From Pseudovibrio sp. JCM 19062 (lineage in GTDB: Bacteria > Pseudomonadota > Alphaproteobacteria > Rhizobiales > Stappiaceae), in NCBI GenBank assembly GCA_001310715.1, contig BAXV01000007.1:43337-107336 (forward strand): DNA of 64,000 bases. The letters are read 5' to 3'. Below the pieces are notes generated by a model. It did no database searches, was not told where the DNA came from, and saw nothing but the letters and a program-made list of their open reading frames with translations. Shown in pieces: positions 49,791-59,930 of this stretch; position 1 is the first letter of the stretch, and every line of letters begins with the position of its first letter. Both the position numbers and the translations under genes were made by a program.

Positions 49791-51045
49791 TTATTCTGTT
49801 GCGAGCTCGTGTTCGTGCTGCGGTTTGAAGAGTTTTCCGTTTTCGGTTATCAGCACGCAGATCAAGCCAAGGATTGCGAAGAGAACGATGCCGTAGACCA
49901 GTGGTAGCTCGGTCCCGTCATACAGCTTTCCGATCCCGGCGCCGAGCAGAGCGCCGATCAGTGTGGTGACGAAGCCGATCATTGCTGAACCTGCACCGGC
50001 AACACGCCCTAACGGCTCCATTGCCATGGTGTTGAAGTTTGGCCCGATGAAGCCAAAGAAGAACATCGCCAGCGATTGAACAGCGATGAACACGACCAGA
50101 GTTAGCTCGCCGCTATAGGCAATTGCAGCCATGAGTATGGTCGTGGCCGTGAAGCCAAGCAACGCCATGTGTGACATCCGCCGCAAGCCGTGCTTCTCCA
50201 CCATTTGCGAGTTGAGGTAGGAAGATAGAGCCATGGCAATTGAGATGGCTGCGAACACGATCGGGAACAGGTCTGTGAGTTCAAACCGCTCCATGAAGAC
50301 CTGTTGCGCGGAATTGATGAAGGCGAACAGGCAGGCGAAAATGAAGGTCATCGCCATCATGTAGCGACGGTGACGCGGGTGGTCAGAGCGAGCCGGTAGG
50401 CACTGAGGATAGAGCGTATTTCCAATGGGCGCTGGTTTACCGGGTCCAGACTTTCTGGAAGACGGGTGAAGCACCAAAGAAGCAGTAGAACGCCGAACAG
50501 GGTCAGAGCTGCAAACACACCCTGCCACGGAGCAACCCACAGGACCATCTGCCCGAGGAATGGTGCAATCACAGGTGCAATCTGGAAGGCGACCATGACC
50601 AGCGACATAACTTTGCCCATCTGGCGGCCGCTGTACCAGTCGCGGATCATGGAAATGGAGGCAACACGCGGTGCAGCAGCGCCTACGCCCTGAAGTACCC
50701 GTGCTGCAAGCATATGCTCGTAGCTCATGGCGAAGGTCGAGTACACCCCGCCTATGATGTAGAGGCTGAGGCCGATCAGCAGTGTGGTTCTGCGCCCGAT
50801 CGTATCGGAGAGCGGGCCGAAAAAGAGAGAAGCACAAGCAAGACCAATCATGTAGCAGTGATCACCAATTGGCGATCATTGTCGGGGACAGACAATGCTG
50901 AGCTCATGGCTGGAAGAGCCGGGAGCATCATTGAAGTCGCAACCGCATTCAGCGCCATAAGCGCTGCAATAAGGCCGACAATTTCCCATAAGGAAAGCCC
51001 AGGATGAGGTGCTCGCTCATGCCGCAGATTAGAGACTGCAGACAT
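49791..51045 (-). CDS. MFS multidrug transporter, Bcr/CflA type, frameshifted
   Basis: Twelve-helix proton-driven drug exporter. LSLWEIVGLIAALMALNAVA, DNDRQLVITATYMIGLACAS, motif A FGPLSDTIGRRTTLLIGL, and motif C-like VLQGVGAAAPRVASISMIRD; later helices MMAMTFIFACLFAFINSAQQ and FGFIGPNFNTMAMEPLGRVA are typical of Bcr/CflA. Two indels, near 50855 and 50360, split the frame. ATG 51045 preferred; a TTG at 51069 is possible. About 418 residues. Substrate unknown; convergent with ilvE. Confidence 0.88.
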
Positions 51046-51178
51046 CAGAGACCTGTTTGTTGGGTGCAAAAGGGTAAGAGGTCGAATTTATGACCAAATT
51101 AAATAAATGACGTACTATTTGAACCAGCAAGCATAGTGATGTCAAGCAAAGTGTGACTTTACTCTTGCGCAATGCATA

Positions 51179-51687
51179 TTAATGAGAAACGGAGGTTACT
51201 TGGTTTTTTTTGTGCGTTCCAGCGAGCAGCATCAGTATCATCTGCTGCTTTGGCTTCGACCCAGGTGCCCTCAGATTCATCCTTGAGATGCTCTTTTTTT
51301 CCAGAACGGTGCCTTGGTTTTCAGGAAGTCCATGAGGAAGTCAGCGGCTTCAAATGCAGCGCGGCGGTGCGGGCTGGTGGCGATGACCAACACAATGTTG
51401 TCGCCTGGAGGGATTTTGCCAAAACGGTGAATGATGGTGAGGCCGGTCAGGGGCCAGCGCTCGACAGCCTGCTGCGCAAACTTTGAGATCTGCGCCTCGG
51501 CCATGCCCGGGTAGTGTTCCAGCTCCAGGGCTTCAAGCGTGCCGCCTTCGTCGCGGCATAGGCCGGTGAAGGTAACGATGGCGCCAACGTCCTTACGGCC
51601 CTTGGTGAGGATTTCGGTTTCTGCCAGAACGTCGAAATCTTCGGCCTGAACGCGAACTGTGAACTCTGTGGTGCTGGTCTGTGACAT
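51179..51687 (-). CDS. moaE: Molybdopterin synthase catalytic subunit, frameshifted at end
   Basis: Large subunit that inserts sulfur into precursor Z to make molybdopterin. FTVRVQAEDFDVLAETEILT, VGAIVTFTGLCRDEGG, LELEHYPGMAEAQISKFAQQ, the RFGKIPPGDNIVLVIATSPH motif and HRRAAFEAADFLMDFLKTKA, then the active-site lysine region PFWKK. An indel in the A7 run near 51303 makes an early stop; repaired, it reads EHLKDESEGTWVEAKAADDT. The exact C-terminus (51159 or 51179) depends on a second A-run. ATG 51687. Partner moaD lies 43 bases upstream. Confidence 0.93.
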
Positions 51688-51730
51688 GGTACTCGCAGGT
51701 TTTGACTAATGCCGGGAGCTTCGATCTTCC

Positions 51731-51981
51731 TCAACCGCCTGTCATGGGCGGGAAAAATGCGACTTCTTCAGTTCCGGACAAAACGTGGTCTTCTTCACGT
51801 GTTCCTGATTGACTGCGATGCGGATCGTTTCCGGTTGCTCGAAGGCAAAGGCGTATCCTTCATCGCGGGCTGCGAGCCAGCTCATTAAATCGCCAGTTGT
51901 TTTAACGCCTTCAGGAAGCGGAATGGTTTCCTCGGAAGTTCCAGTGCGCTCACGTAGCCAGGCGAAATAACGAATTTTCAT
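51731..51981 (-). CDS. moaD: Molybdopterin synthase sulfur carrier subunit, frameshifted
   Basis: Ubiquitin-like sulfur carrier. ATG 51981: MKIRYFAWLRERTGTSEETI, TTGDLMSWLAARDEGYAFAF, IRIAVNQEHVKKTT. One missing base near 51785 destroys the end; restored, it reads SGTEEVAFFPPMTGG with the obligatory C-terminal Gly-Gly at TGA 51731. 83 residues, normal. Sits between pgsA and moaE, as in other Hyphomicrobiales. Confidence 0.95.
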
Positions 51982-52041
51982 AGGAACAGGCCCCGGTATC
52001 ATGCGGCTTCCTGTTATTGAAAGCCTCGTCTTTTGCTGGAG

Positions 52042-52613
52042 TTAGTCTTCAATCAGATGACCAATTCCGGCACGGAAATAGTCATAACCCGTATATAGGT
52101 CAAAATCGCTGCGACCCAAAGAAGCACTATACCAGTGGACGTGGTGTACGGGAAAATGAGATCTCCCGCCTGGCCTGCCAGCAGGAAGCCCAAAGCAACG
52201 AGTTGCACCGTTGTCTTCCACTTTGCGAGCTGAGTGACGGGTACGGATACGCGCAGTTCTGCGAGGAATTCGCGTAAGCCAGAAACCAGTATTTCTCTGC
52301 ACAGGATGATAATTGCAGCGATGATGGACCACTCTCCGATCGTGCCATCCCATGCCAGCATGAGAAGGGTTACCGAGACGAGAAGCTTGTCTGCGATCGG
52401 ATCGAGCATTCGCCCAAGAGCTGATTGCTGCTGCCATGCCCGTGCAAGGTAACCATCAAAGAAGTCGGTGATGGCTGCTGCGAGGAAAATGCCAAGAGCT
52501 ACCCAGCGTGCTGAGTCTTCTGGAAAATAAAAACAGACAGCCAATGCCGGAACCGCAACAATACGGCCGTAAGTAAGAATATTTGGAAGTGAAAATATAA
52601 GCTTACGGGACAT
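52042..52613 (-). CDS. pgsA: CDP-diacylglycerol-glycerol-3-phosphate 3-phosphatidyltransferase, frameshifted
   Basis: Inner-membrane enzyme making phosphatidylglycerophosphate. CDP-alcohol transferase motif D-G-x2-A-R-x8-G-x3-D-x3-D is seen in FDGYLARAWQQQSALGRMLD PIAD. Starts MSRKLIFSLPNILTYGRIVA at ATG 52613; about 190 residues with four or five helices. One indel near 52097; the repaired end reads LYTGYDYFRAGIGHLIED. Essential in most bacteria. In related genomes uvrC lies directly upstream; here four genes intervene. Confidence 0.93.
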
Positions 52614-52730
52614 CTGGACCTTCAAGTTTACGCGCCTAACGAGCGTTTATAAGCAGGGTGTGCACGTCAAAGCGGTTCCTGTCAATTGTGGCCCGCTAAT
52701 TTATGTGGGACTTTGGGGAGGGATACGGGA

Positions 52731-53012
52731 TTATGTAAACATCCCGTCGCCCATTTCTTTAATGATCTGCTTTGCCTTGCGTGAGGAGAACTCTTTTGCT
52801 TCCTCTTCAGAACCATGGGTATCGGCGCGAATAAATGCGTGTTCTTTGATTTCTTCACCAATTTGTTTGGTGATACGACCTGCTGTTTGCCACTGACCAT
52901 CGCGACGCGTTGGTTCAGAATAAATCTGATAGCCTTCAAATTCTTCTGCTCGTGCAGCAGGTTTTGATGTTTCTTCTTTACTGCCGCCGAACAGACGTGA
53001 GAAAAAGCCCAT
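52731..53012 (-). CDS. HlyU family protein
   Basis: Intact 93-residue protein matching HlyU (PF10115): GFFSRLFGGSKEE, EFEGYQIYSEPTRRDGQWQT, AGRITKQIGEEIKEHAFIRA, and ending KAKQIIKEMGDGMF. ATG 53012 follows GGAGACA. HlyU proteins are small regulators named from Vibrio, but this short alphaproteobacterial type is poorly studied. Fourteen bases after tdk, so co-transcribed. Confidence 0.87.
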   Translation of the reverse strand: MGFFSRLFGGSKEETSKPAARAEEFEGYQIYSEPTRRDGQWQTAGRITKQIGEEIKEHAFIRADTHGSEEEAKEFSSRKAKQIIKEMGDGMFT

Positions 53013-53026
53013 GGTTGTCTCCGAGA

Positions 53027-53677
53027 CTAAACTTCGTTTTCGTGGTCTACAGGTTCGCACAGTATGTCTGCGAGCGCATCCTTGTTTTCACCGGTTGGTT
53101 CACCAAGTTTGCGCATTGACCAATGCTTTCTGCAGAGCGAGATGTAGGATTCCTCTCCGCCAATAACAACCTGATCACCTTCTTCGACAATCTTCCCGGT
53201 TTCATCTACACGGGCGACCATGGTTGCTTTGGAGCCGCACCAGCAGATGGTTCTGACTTCGCGAAGGATATCTGCAAGTGCGAGGAGAGCCGCACTGCCC
53301 GGGAACATTTTGCCCTGGAAGTCGGTTCGCAGGCCATATGCCATCACCGGAATGTGCAGGTGATCGGCGACGCGGGCCAGCTGCCAGACTTGTTCTTCTG
53401 TCAGGAACTGGGCTTCATCAACGAAGACAGCATTGATTTTCTGCTCTTTCAGCTGTGCTTCAATGCAAGCGTGCAGATCCAGTTCTGTATCGTAGATCAG
53501 GGCCTCTGATTTCAGACCGATACGCGAGGAAATTTCTCCGACCTTTGTGCGGTTGTCGAGGGCTGCTGTGAACAGCAGGCTACGCATGCCACGTTCCTGA
53601 TAGTTGTAGGAAGCTTGCAACAGCAGAGTGGACTTACCAGCATTCATTGCGGAGAAATTAAAATATAGTTTTGCCAT
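53027..53677 (-). CDS. tdk: Thymidine kinase
   Basis: Type II thymidine kinase salvaging thymidine to dTMP. Intact, 216 residues. P-loop NFSAMNAGKST (residues 7-17), catalytic-base region VFVDEAQFL (84-92), lasso/thymidine loop VMAYGLRTDFQGKMFPGSAA, and zinc ligands in ICWCGSKA and SLCRKHW. ATG 53677. Type II Tdk is scattered in alphaproteobacteria, in keeping with its place inside an inserted-looking block between uvrC and pgsA. Confidence 0.95.
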   Translation of the reverse strand: MAKLYFNFSAMNAGKSTLLLQASYNYQERGMRSLLFTAALDNRTKVGEISSRIGLKSEALIYDTELDLHACIEAQLKEQKINAVFVDEAQFLTEEQVWQLARVADHLHIPVMAYGLRTDFQGKMFPGSAALLALADILREVRTICWCGSKATMVARVDETGKIVEEGDQVVIGGEESYISLCRKHWSMRKLGEPTGENKDALADILCEPVDHENEV

Positions 53678-53850
53678 TGGCCCTTCGCGGCGTAGAGCGC
53701 CTCATCGCATTCAATTTGATTAGGTCTTCATACATGGATTCGTGAAGGAGGCTAGAACCCTTGGGGGTTACTCACAAGGTTCAGTGGTAAACTTTGGACA
53801 GAAGACGTGGTGTACCCGGAAAAATGGCAGGTGCCTTGGAAAAAAACAAT

Positions 53851-54540
53851 CTATCGTGTGGTGTACCCGGCGAGCAAACTGGGCAGTTCTCTCATGCAGG
53901 CAATGGAATAATCAGGAAGGACCGGGGAGCTGTTGTCGTCGTGAAGTGGGTTAAACCAGACGGAGGTGGCACCGATATTGTTTGCGCCTGCGATGTCATT
54001 TTCCAGAGAGTCCCCGACATGGATCAGTTTGTCCGGGCTCATGTCTGCCATTGACAACATGGCATTGAAGAGACGCGGGTCCGGTTTCTTGTAGGGATAC
54101 TCTTCTGCCATCACCACATAATCGAAGAGGTGGGCGATGCCTGCGCTTTTGGGACAGGAGTTGCCGTTGGTGATGAGCGCGGTCTTGTAGTTTCGTTTTA
54201 GTGTGGCCAGAGTTTCTTTCACATGGGGATAGAAGTATGGATTACCGAAGCGGACCTTCTCGAATACTTCCAGAGCCTGCTGTGATAATTCCTTAGCATT
54301 GCTCAGTGGATTAAGTGCTTGTTCAAAAGACGCTCTTCGTATTTCCAGCAGGCCAAAGCTGTTGGGAGCGGCGTCTTCCACGAGTGAGTTGCGTATCTTC
54401 TTGAGGCGTCGGGGCGTGATTGGTTTCTTGGAATAGTGGCTTAGAAAGCTTGCGGTAGTTATCAGGGCTTCATCGAGAATACGTTGAAAGTCAAAGAGGG
54501 TTTGGTCTGCGTCGAACGATACGAGTAACTCACGTGGCAT
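53851..54540 (-). CDS. HAD-superfamily hydrolase, YjjG/pyrimidine-nucleotidase-like
   Basis: Intact 229-residue phosphatase. HAD motif I SFDADQTLFDF with nucleophile D10 and D12; motif II ALITNGN; motif III Lys in EEYPYKKPDPRLF; motif IV IHVGDSLENDIAGANNIG. A helical cap lies between motifs I and II. The long cap and GDSLENDI pattern resemble YjjG-type nucleotidases; beside tdk a role in pyrimidine nucleotide turnover is plausible but inferred. ATG 54540. Confidence 0.88.
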   Translation of the reverse strand: MPRELLVSFDADQTLFDFQRILDEALITTASFLSHYSKKPITPRRLKKIRNSLVEDAAPNSFGLLEIRRASFEQALNPLSNAKELSQQALEVFEKVRFGNPYFYPHVKETLATLKRNYKTALITNGNSCPKSAGIAHLFDYVVMAEEYPYKKPDPRLFNAMLSMADMSPDKLIHVGDSLENDIAGANNIGATSVWFNPLHDDNSSPVLPDYSIACMRELPSLLAGYTTR

Positions 54541-54589
54541 TCCAAACTTACCTCCGGATTTGTTTCTAGAATATTATCATAGGCTTACT

Positions 54590-55622
54590 TTAAGGTAGTA
54601 TGTGCAGTGTTGCAAAAATTGGAAAGTGATCAGACCCCACGTTTTCGTCAATGAAGTGCTCTTTAATTAGTATTTCTTCAGAGGAAACGATGTGATCGAC
54701 TTTCGAGCCCAGTATAGCTTCAAAGGATGGATGGATAAAGTATCGGGTTGTACGGGGTAGGAAACTGGTGAAAGCAGTCTTCAGGTTTAATTCTGTGAGA
54801 AAGCTCTGGAATGTTTGTGACCAGACCGGTGTGTTCCAGTCGCCCTGAATAACGATTGGTATTTTTTTTCTCTTGTGATTGGATTAGTTTGCGCACGTGG
54901 TCCAGATATCTGGATCGGCCTTCCAGGCGGTTTGGTCCGCGCGGACTTGCAGGATGAACTGCATAAATTTGAACTGGGGTGCCATTGATGTTGACTTCTG
55001 CGCTGAGGAACTCGCGTGGAATGTGAGGGCCTTCTTTGAGGTCTGGCACAGTGATGCGTTTTGCGTCTTTTATCGGGTACTTGCTGAATAGCGTAATGTC
55101 TGTGTCATGTTTATCGGGAGGCAGAATGCTGTGCTGGTAGTGCTCCGCGAGGAACTCTTTAAGGCGCGGGGTTGCACTTGCTGTTTCCTGGAAGGTTATC
55201 AGATCTGGCTGACGCTTTTCGATAAGTTGTTTCAGGGCCTCCGCATCAAATCCCATATGCAAGAGGTTGAGACTCATCACGCTAAACGTGGTTCCGCCTT
55301 CCTGTTTGCTTGCAATAGTCGCGGGCTGAACAACTTGTCTGACGCTTGTGACCATCCAATAACTTGAGATGACTAAGCCGAGCAGGGCAATTAAATGAAG
55401 CCAGTGCAGTGCTTTGGCCATGGCGATCCAAAACAGAAGTCCAATGAAGCCGATTGCGATCAGTTGAGGTATGAAGAAGGCGGCGGCTTCGCTTATCAGA
55501 TTTCCCGGCACCAGAAATGTAAACAGGAGCAGGGCCGTGACAGCAAGTGTGCCAACGCGCGTCAAGCGGAGCAGTAGGGGGGCATTGCGCTCTTTATCTA
55601 AGAAGATCCTGACTGATCCCAC
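54590..55622 (-). CDS. Endonuclease/exonuclease/phosphatase family membrane protein, frameshifted
   Basis: N-terminal three membrane helices (VGTLAVTALLLFTFLVPG, FFIPQLIAIGFIGLLFWIA, LHLIALLGLVISSYWMV) and a C-terminal EEP domain: FSVMSLNLLHMGF, DLITFQETAS with the metal Glu, HPASPRGPNR, then after an indel in the A8 run near 54868 IVIQGDWNTPVW, and VGSDHFPIFATLHI with catalytic Asp-His at the end. About 345 residues. Related proteins cleave phospholipid head groups or nucleic acids outside the cytoplasm; substrate unknown. ATG 55622. Confidence 0.86.
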
Positions 55623-55702
55623 GTGTTGTACCTTTGACTTCGAAGCTTTCAGGAGAGTAGCGCGTTGCAGTCGATCTGTGAACGCAGCGCGTAATCACGT
55701 GA

Positions 55703-57733
55703 TTATTCGTGAAAGTGGTTATAAATCAACTTGGCAATGCTTTCAGATATGCCTGACACGGTTCTCAGGTCGTCAATACCTGCTTTTGAGACTGCTTTTG
55801 CGGTTCCGAAGTGTCTGAGTAGAACACGCTTTCTTGCCGGGCCAATACCCGCAATCTCATCTAGTGGATTTGTAACAATTGCTTTTTTGCGGCGCGCTCT
55901 GTGTGAGCCAATGGCAAAGCGGTGCGCCTCGTCGCGCATGCGTTGCACGAAGTAAAGTACGGGATCGCGCTCTGGCAGCATGAAGCTTTGCTCGCCGGTT
56001 TTGAAGAATTTCTCGCGGCCAGCGTCGCGGTCTGGACCTTTTGCAATGCCGACCAGTGGGATATCGGTGATGCCCATTTCCTCGAGTGTTTCACGCACGG
56101 CGCTGAGCTGGCCCTTGCCGCCATCGATCAACACGAGATCCGGCCATGCAGGGATGTCTGCGTTGGAGGGTGCCGTATCCGGTTCATCTTCGCCGGTTTT
56201 TTTGCTTGGCTTCCGATCTTGCTGTGAACCGGGCAGCCTGCTCGTACCCTTCAGGATTTTCTTTCACCAACCGGGCAAAGCGGCGGGAGAGGACCTCTCT
56301 CATCATGCCGTAGTCATCACCCGGAATTAGGTCTTCCGACTTGATGTTGAACTTTCTGTACTGACCTTTGGCAAAGCCATCAGGTCCGGCGACGATCATG
56401 CCACCAACGGCGTTTGTTCCCGAGATGTGGGAGTTGTCGAAGACATCAATCCGGCGCGGTGTGCGATCCAGTCCGAAGGCTTCGGACACACCTTTGAGCA
56501 GCTTAAGCTGGCTTGAAGTTTCGGCAAGCCTGCGGCCAAGTGCGCCTTTGGCGTTGGTGAGGGCGTGTTCCACCAATTCGCGCTTCTCGCCGCGCTTTGG
56601 TGTGGTGATTTCGACCTTGCGGTTGGCTCTTGCGGACAAGGCTTCTGTCAGCAGGTCGTGGTCCTCAACCTCATGGGAGAGCAGGACCATGCGTGGTGGT
56701 GGCTTGTCCTCGTAGAACTGGGAGAGAAAGCTTTCCAGAACTTCGGAAGGCTCGTAGCTCTTGTCCGCTTTAGGAAAGTAGGCACGGTTGCCCAGTTTTG
56801 GCCAGTGCGGAAGAAGAAGACCTGTACGCATGTTTGTCCGCCTTCCTGATAGGTGGCGAAACGTCGGCCTCATCGATGCCTTGGGGGTTGATGCCCTGAT
56901 GGCTTTGGACGTGGGAAAGAGCGGCGATACGGTCGCGGTAGACTGCGGCCTGCTCAAAGTCGAGATTCTCGGAGGCCTGTTCCATGGCCTTGGCCAGATC
57001 CTGCTTGATGAGCTGGCTTTTGCCGGAAAGGAAAGCCTTGGCTTCTGCGACGAGGCCTTTGTAGTCCTCAATGGAGATCTCGCCGGTGCACGGGGCTGAA
57101 CAGCGCTTGATTTGATAGAGCAAACACGGGCGAGAACGATTGGCGTAGTAACTGTCCGTGCAGTTGCGGATCAGGAACGCCTTTTGCATGGCGTTGATGG
57201 TGTCGTTTACTGCTCCGGCGGAGGCGAACGGGCCGAAGTAGTCGCCTTTTCTGGCGCGGGCACCGCGGTGTTTGATCAGCGCCGGAGCTTCGTGGTCCGC
57301 GCTGATTAGAATGTAGGGAAAGGACTTGTCGTCGCGCAGCAACACGTTGAAGCGTGGGCGCAAGCGTTTGATCAGGTTTGCTTCCAGCAGCAGGGCTTCG
57401 GGTTCTGTGCGGGTTTCGACAAACTCCATGGCAGCGGTTGCCATGATCATGCGCATGATGCGGTTGGATTGACCTGCAGCCGTGTGTAGCTGGTGACGCG
57501 CTTTTTCAGTGAGCGGCTTTGCCCACGTAAAGGACTTCGCCGTCCTCATCGAACATGCGGTAGACGCCGGGACCCAGTGGCAAGCGTTTGACGAAGTCAG
57601 CGATGACTTCAACGCCTTTCACACCCGGTTTGCGCGGGGAGGCGTTGCTTTCGAACTGGATTTGCGGATTACTTGGAGGCACATCGACATTGTCTTCTGC
57701 TTGTGCAGGCATGTCAGATGTGTCTTTGGTCAT
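55703..57733 (-). CDS. uvrC: Excinuclease ABC subunit C, multiply frameshifted
   Basis: Dual-incision nuclease of nucleotide excision repair. GIY-YIG domain ([20 protein letters not shown]), cysteine-rich patch [23 protein letters not shown] motif [20 protein letters not shown], RNase H-like nuclease ([35 protein letters not shown]) and C-terminal helix-hairpin-helix ([36 protein letters not shown]). Indels near 57517, 56855, 56795 and 56200. About 678 residues when repaired; ATG 57733 preceded by an N-terminal polar extension. Commonly followed by pgsA in this order. Confidence 0.95.
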
Positions 57734-57770
57734 GGTTCAGGCGCTCTCGGTGGGTGCTAAAGCAAAATAC

Positions 57771-57810
57771 GAAACCGCATCCTATCCGATTCATCGGTAG
57801 TTGCGGTCTC
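57771..57810 (-). terminator. Terminator of the antiporter gene
   Basis: GAAACCGCA pairs with TGCGGTCTC (one mismatch) around an inner CTATCCGAT/ATCGGTAG hairpin; on the minus strand it is followed by CGTATTTTGCTTT. It lies between the antiporter stop and the uvrC start. Confidence 0.75.
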
Positions 57811-57834
57811 ACATAGATGTTTTAGTTGGGTCGG

Positions 57835-58821
57835 TTAGATGAAGTCCAGAGCAAATACGCCGTAGATGTAAGCGATGTAGGCGACACTCAGGAAGACGCC
57901 CCATACTTTGCCGAGGCACAGGCGTTTGGCGGCAAAGATGTAGAGCAGTACAGCACAGGCCAGCATGACCCAAATGTCATAGACGAGGATCTGCTCGGGA
58001 ATCGGGATCGGAATAACAGTGACGGTGATCCCCATAATCGCCAGCAGGTTAAAGACGTTGGAGCCAATGACGTTGCCGATCGCTACAGCCGAATGCTGAC
58101 GGATGGCTGCCATGACTGTTGTGGCGAGCTCTGGTAGGGACGTGCCAAGAGCAACGACGGTCAGGCCGATCACTGCGTCGGATACACCCCAGGATGAGGC
58201 GAGTTCTGTGGCGCCGGTGATGGTGAGCTGAGCGCCCAGTGGCAGGCCAACCAGACCAAAGAGAATGTAGGCTGTTGCAACGAGTTTGTTTTCCGGCACG
58301 GATTCGACGTCAAGCTCATCTTCGTCGTCACCGTCTGTTTCGGCTGTGGTGCTGACGCCGTTCTCTTTCTTGTGCTTTCTTGTTGCGCGCACTGAATCAG
58401 CAAGGAAAATTACAAGCAGTATAAGAAGACCGATGCCGGCATAAAAATTGAGCGTGCCCAAGAAGCAGAGTGCGGCGAAGATCACGGAGACGACAAGCAT
58501 GAACAGTGCGTTTCTGTGGGCGCCTTTCTCATCGCATGGTGTGGCGGCAATGAGTGCCGGGACACCCATAACCAGCAGGACATTTGCGATGTTGGACCCG
58601 ACAACGTTACCGATGGCGACGCCGCTGGCGCCGTCGAATGCTGCACTTAATGAGATAAAGAGTTCTGGTGCGGAGGTGCCAAAGGCGACAATCGTCAAGC
58701 CGATGATGAGTGTTGGAATTCCCAAAGCCTTAGCAATTGACACAGCGCCGCGAACAAGAAGATCTCCGGCAAAGATCAAGAGTGCGAGACCTCCGAGGAG
58801 GGCAGCATATGAGAAAAGCAT
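57835..58821 (-). CDS. Calcium/sodium antiporter, YrbG/CaCA family
   Basis: Intact inner-membrane cation exchanger of about 328 residues with two inverted Na_Ca_ex repeats, each with the alpha motif: TIVAFGTSAPELFISLSAAF with GNVVGSNIANVLLVMG, and TVVALGTSLPELATTVMAAI with GNVIGSNVFNLLAIMG. An acidic cytoplasmic loop (DGDDEDELDVES) separates them. ATG 58821 preferred over TTG 58836. Exchanges Ca2+ for Na+ or H+. Monocistronic with its own terminator. Confidence 0.94.
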   Translation of the reverse strand: MLFSYAALLGGLALLIFAGDLLVRGAVSIAKALGIPTLIIGLTIVAFGTSAPELFISLSAAFDGASGVAIGNVVGSNIANVLLVMGVPALIAATPCDEKGAHRNALFMLVVSVIFAALCFLGTLNFYAGIGLLILLVIFLADSVRATRKHKKENGVSTTAETDGDDEDELDVESVPENKLVATAYILFGLVGLPLGAQLTITGATELASSWGVSDAVIGLTVVALGTSLPELATTVMAAIRQHSAVAIGNVIGSNVFNLLAIMGITVTVIPIPIPEQILVYDIWVMLACAVLLYIFAAKRLCLGKVWGVFLSVAYIAYIYGVFALDFI

Positions 58822-59217
58822 TGGCTGAAATTCCAATTATATAAGGTTATTTGATTACACCAAAGGGGGCATACCGGAGCTTGACCGGGTATATAGACAG
58901 GTTTGCAGCGTTCTTGAAGTGTCTCAGATCACTTTTGATATCAGATAACTCCGAATTTTCGGTAGGTAGAACTGATTGTAGTTCGAGTATAGCAAAAAAA
59001 AGTCACTCAAATACCCCGTGTTACCTAGCGTAAACAAAGGGTTGATAATTGTGTCATATTCTTTCTGTAGTTTGCCTTGAATTAGACATAATTCCTGTCA
59101 GATCCAGCCACAAAGTCAAACCATACATTCTCTCCATCCCAAGGCGGTTTTATTTGATCGCTTTCCCCTAGCGGTTGCGTTTCGTACGTACCGCAAATGT
59201 TTGTTGGAGAATGATAG
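58822..59217. promoter_or_regulatory. Divergent promoter region, antiporter and porin
   Basis: About 400 AT-rich bases. GGAG at 59206-59209 serves the porin. An A8 run at 58994-59001 and several AT stretches are present; no gene or structured RNA is evident. Confidence 0.4.
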
Positions 59218-59873
59218 ATGTTGCGTATTGCGTCTTTTACCACGATTGCCCTCGGCTGATGGCTGGCACCTCCCTTGCTGCTGACCTCCCTCAGCCAGTA
59301 CAGCCGGAAATTTCCTACGATACCCCAGCGACCTTCTCATCCTATGATTGGTCTGGCGCATATATTGGTGCCAACGCTGGTTGGGGCTTCCTTGATGCGA
59401 ATGGCAAAAATGGTGCATCTGGTGCTCTGGATGACGATCAGAATGGTATCACCGCAGGCGTTCACGCTGGTTACAACTTCATGATTGCTCCAAGTGTCGT
59501 TCTGGGTGCTGAAGCTGACATTCAGTACAATGACTTTGATGAGACTAAAGCTGGCGTAAAGCTGCAGTCTGACTGGAACGGAACTGTTCGTGCTCGTGCT
59601 GGTTACGCTCTTGACCGTACCCTTGTTTACGGTACCGGTGGTGGTGCAGTTAAAAACCTGACTGCTAAGACTGATGATGGCAAAGATGACATCAACGCAA
59701 TTGGTTATGTTGTTGGTGCCGGTGTTGAACACGCGGTAACTGACACTCTGACCGCTCGTGTTGAATACCTTTATCAGGACTTCGGTACTCGGAAGTTTGA
59801 CTTCGGTGACAGCACTGAGAAAACCCGTCTGAACGAAAACCTCGTTCGCGCTGGTGTTTCCATGAAGTTCTAA
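59218..59873 (+). CDS. Omp25/RopB-type outer-membrane beta-barrel protein, frameshifted
   Basis: Eight-stranded surface barrel. ATG 59218 starts a signal peptide (LRIASFTTIALG then, after one missing base near 59258, LMAGTSLAADLP). The mature part has the family start YDWSGAYIGANAGWGF, alternating strands such as GVHAGYNFMIAPSVVLGAEA, TVRARAGYALDRTLVYGTGG and TLTARVEYLYQDFG, and ends ENLVRAGVSMKF with the C-terminal Phe. About 218 residues. Major outer-membrane proteins of this type are abundant in Brucella and Bartonella. A strong terminator follows. Confidence 0.93.
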
Positions 59874-59892
59874 TTGAACTGATATTATGCTT

Positions 59893-59926
59893 AAAAGGCG
59901 CATGCTTCCCGCATGCGCCTTTTTTT
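59893..59926 (+). terminator. Rho-independent terminator of the porin gene
   Basis: GGCGCATGC-TTCCC-GCATGCGCC followed by seven T; on the minus strand the preceding A-run could also serve the convergent GST gene. Confidence 0.95.
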
Positions 59927-59930
59927 GGTT

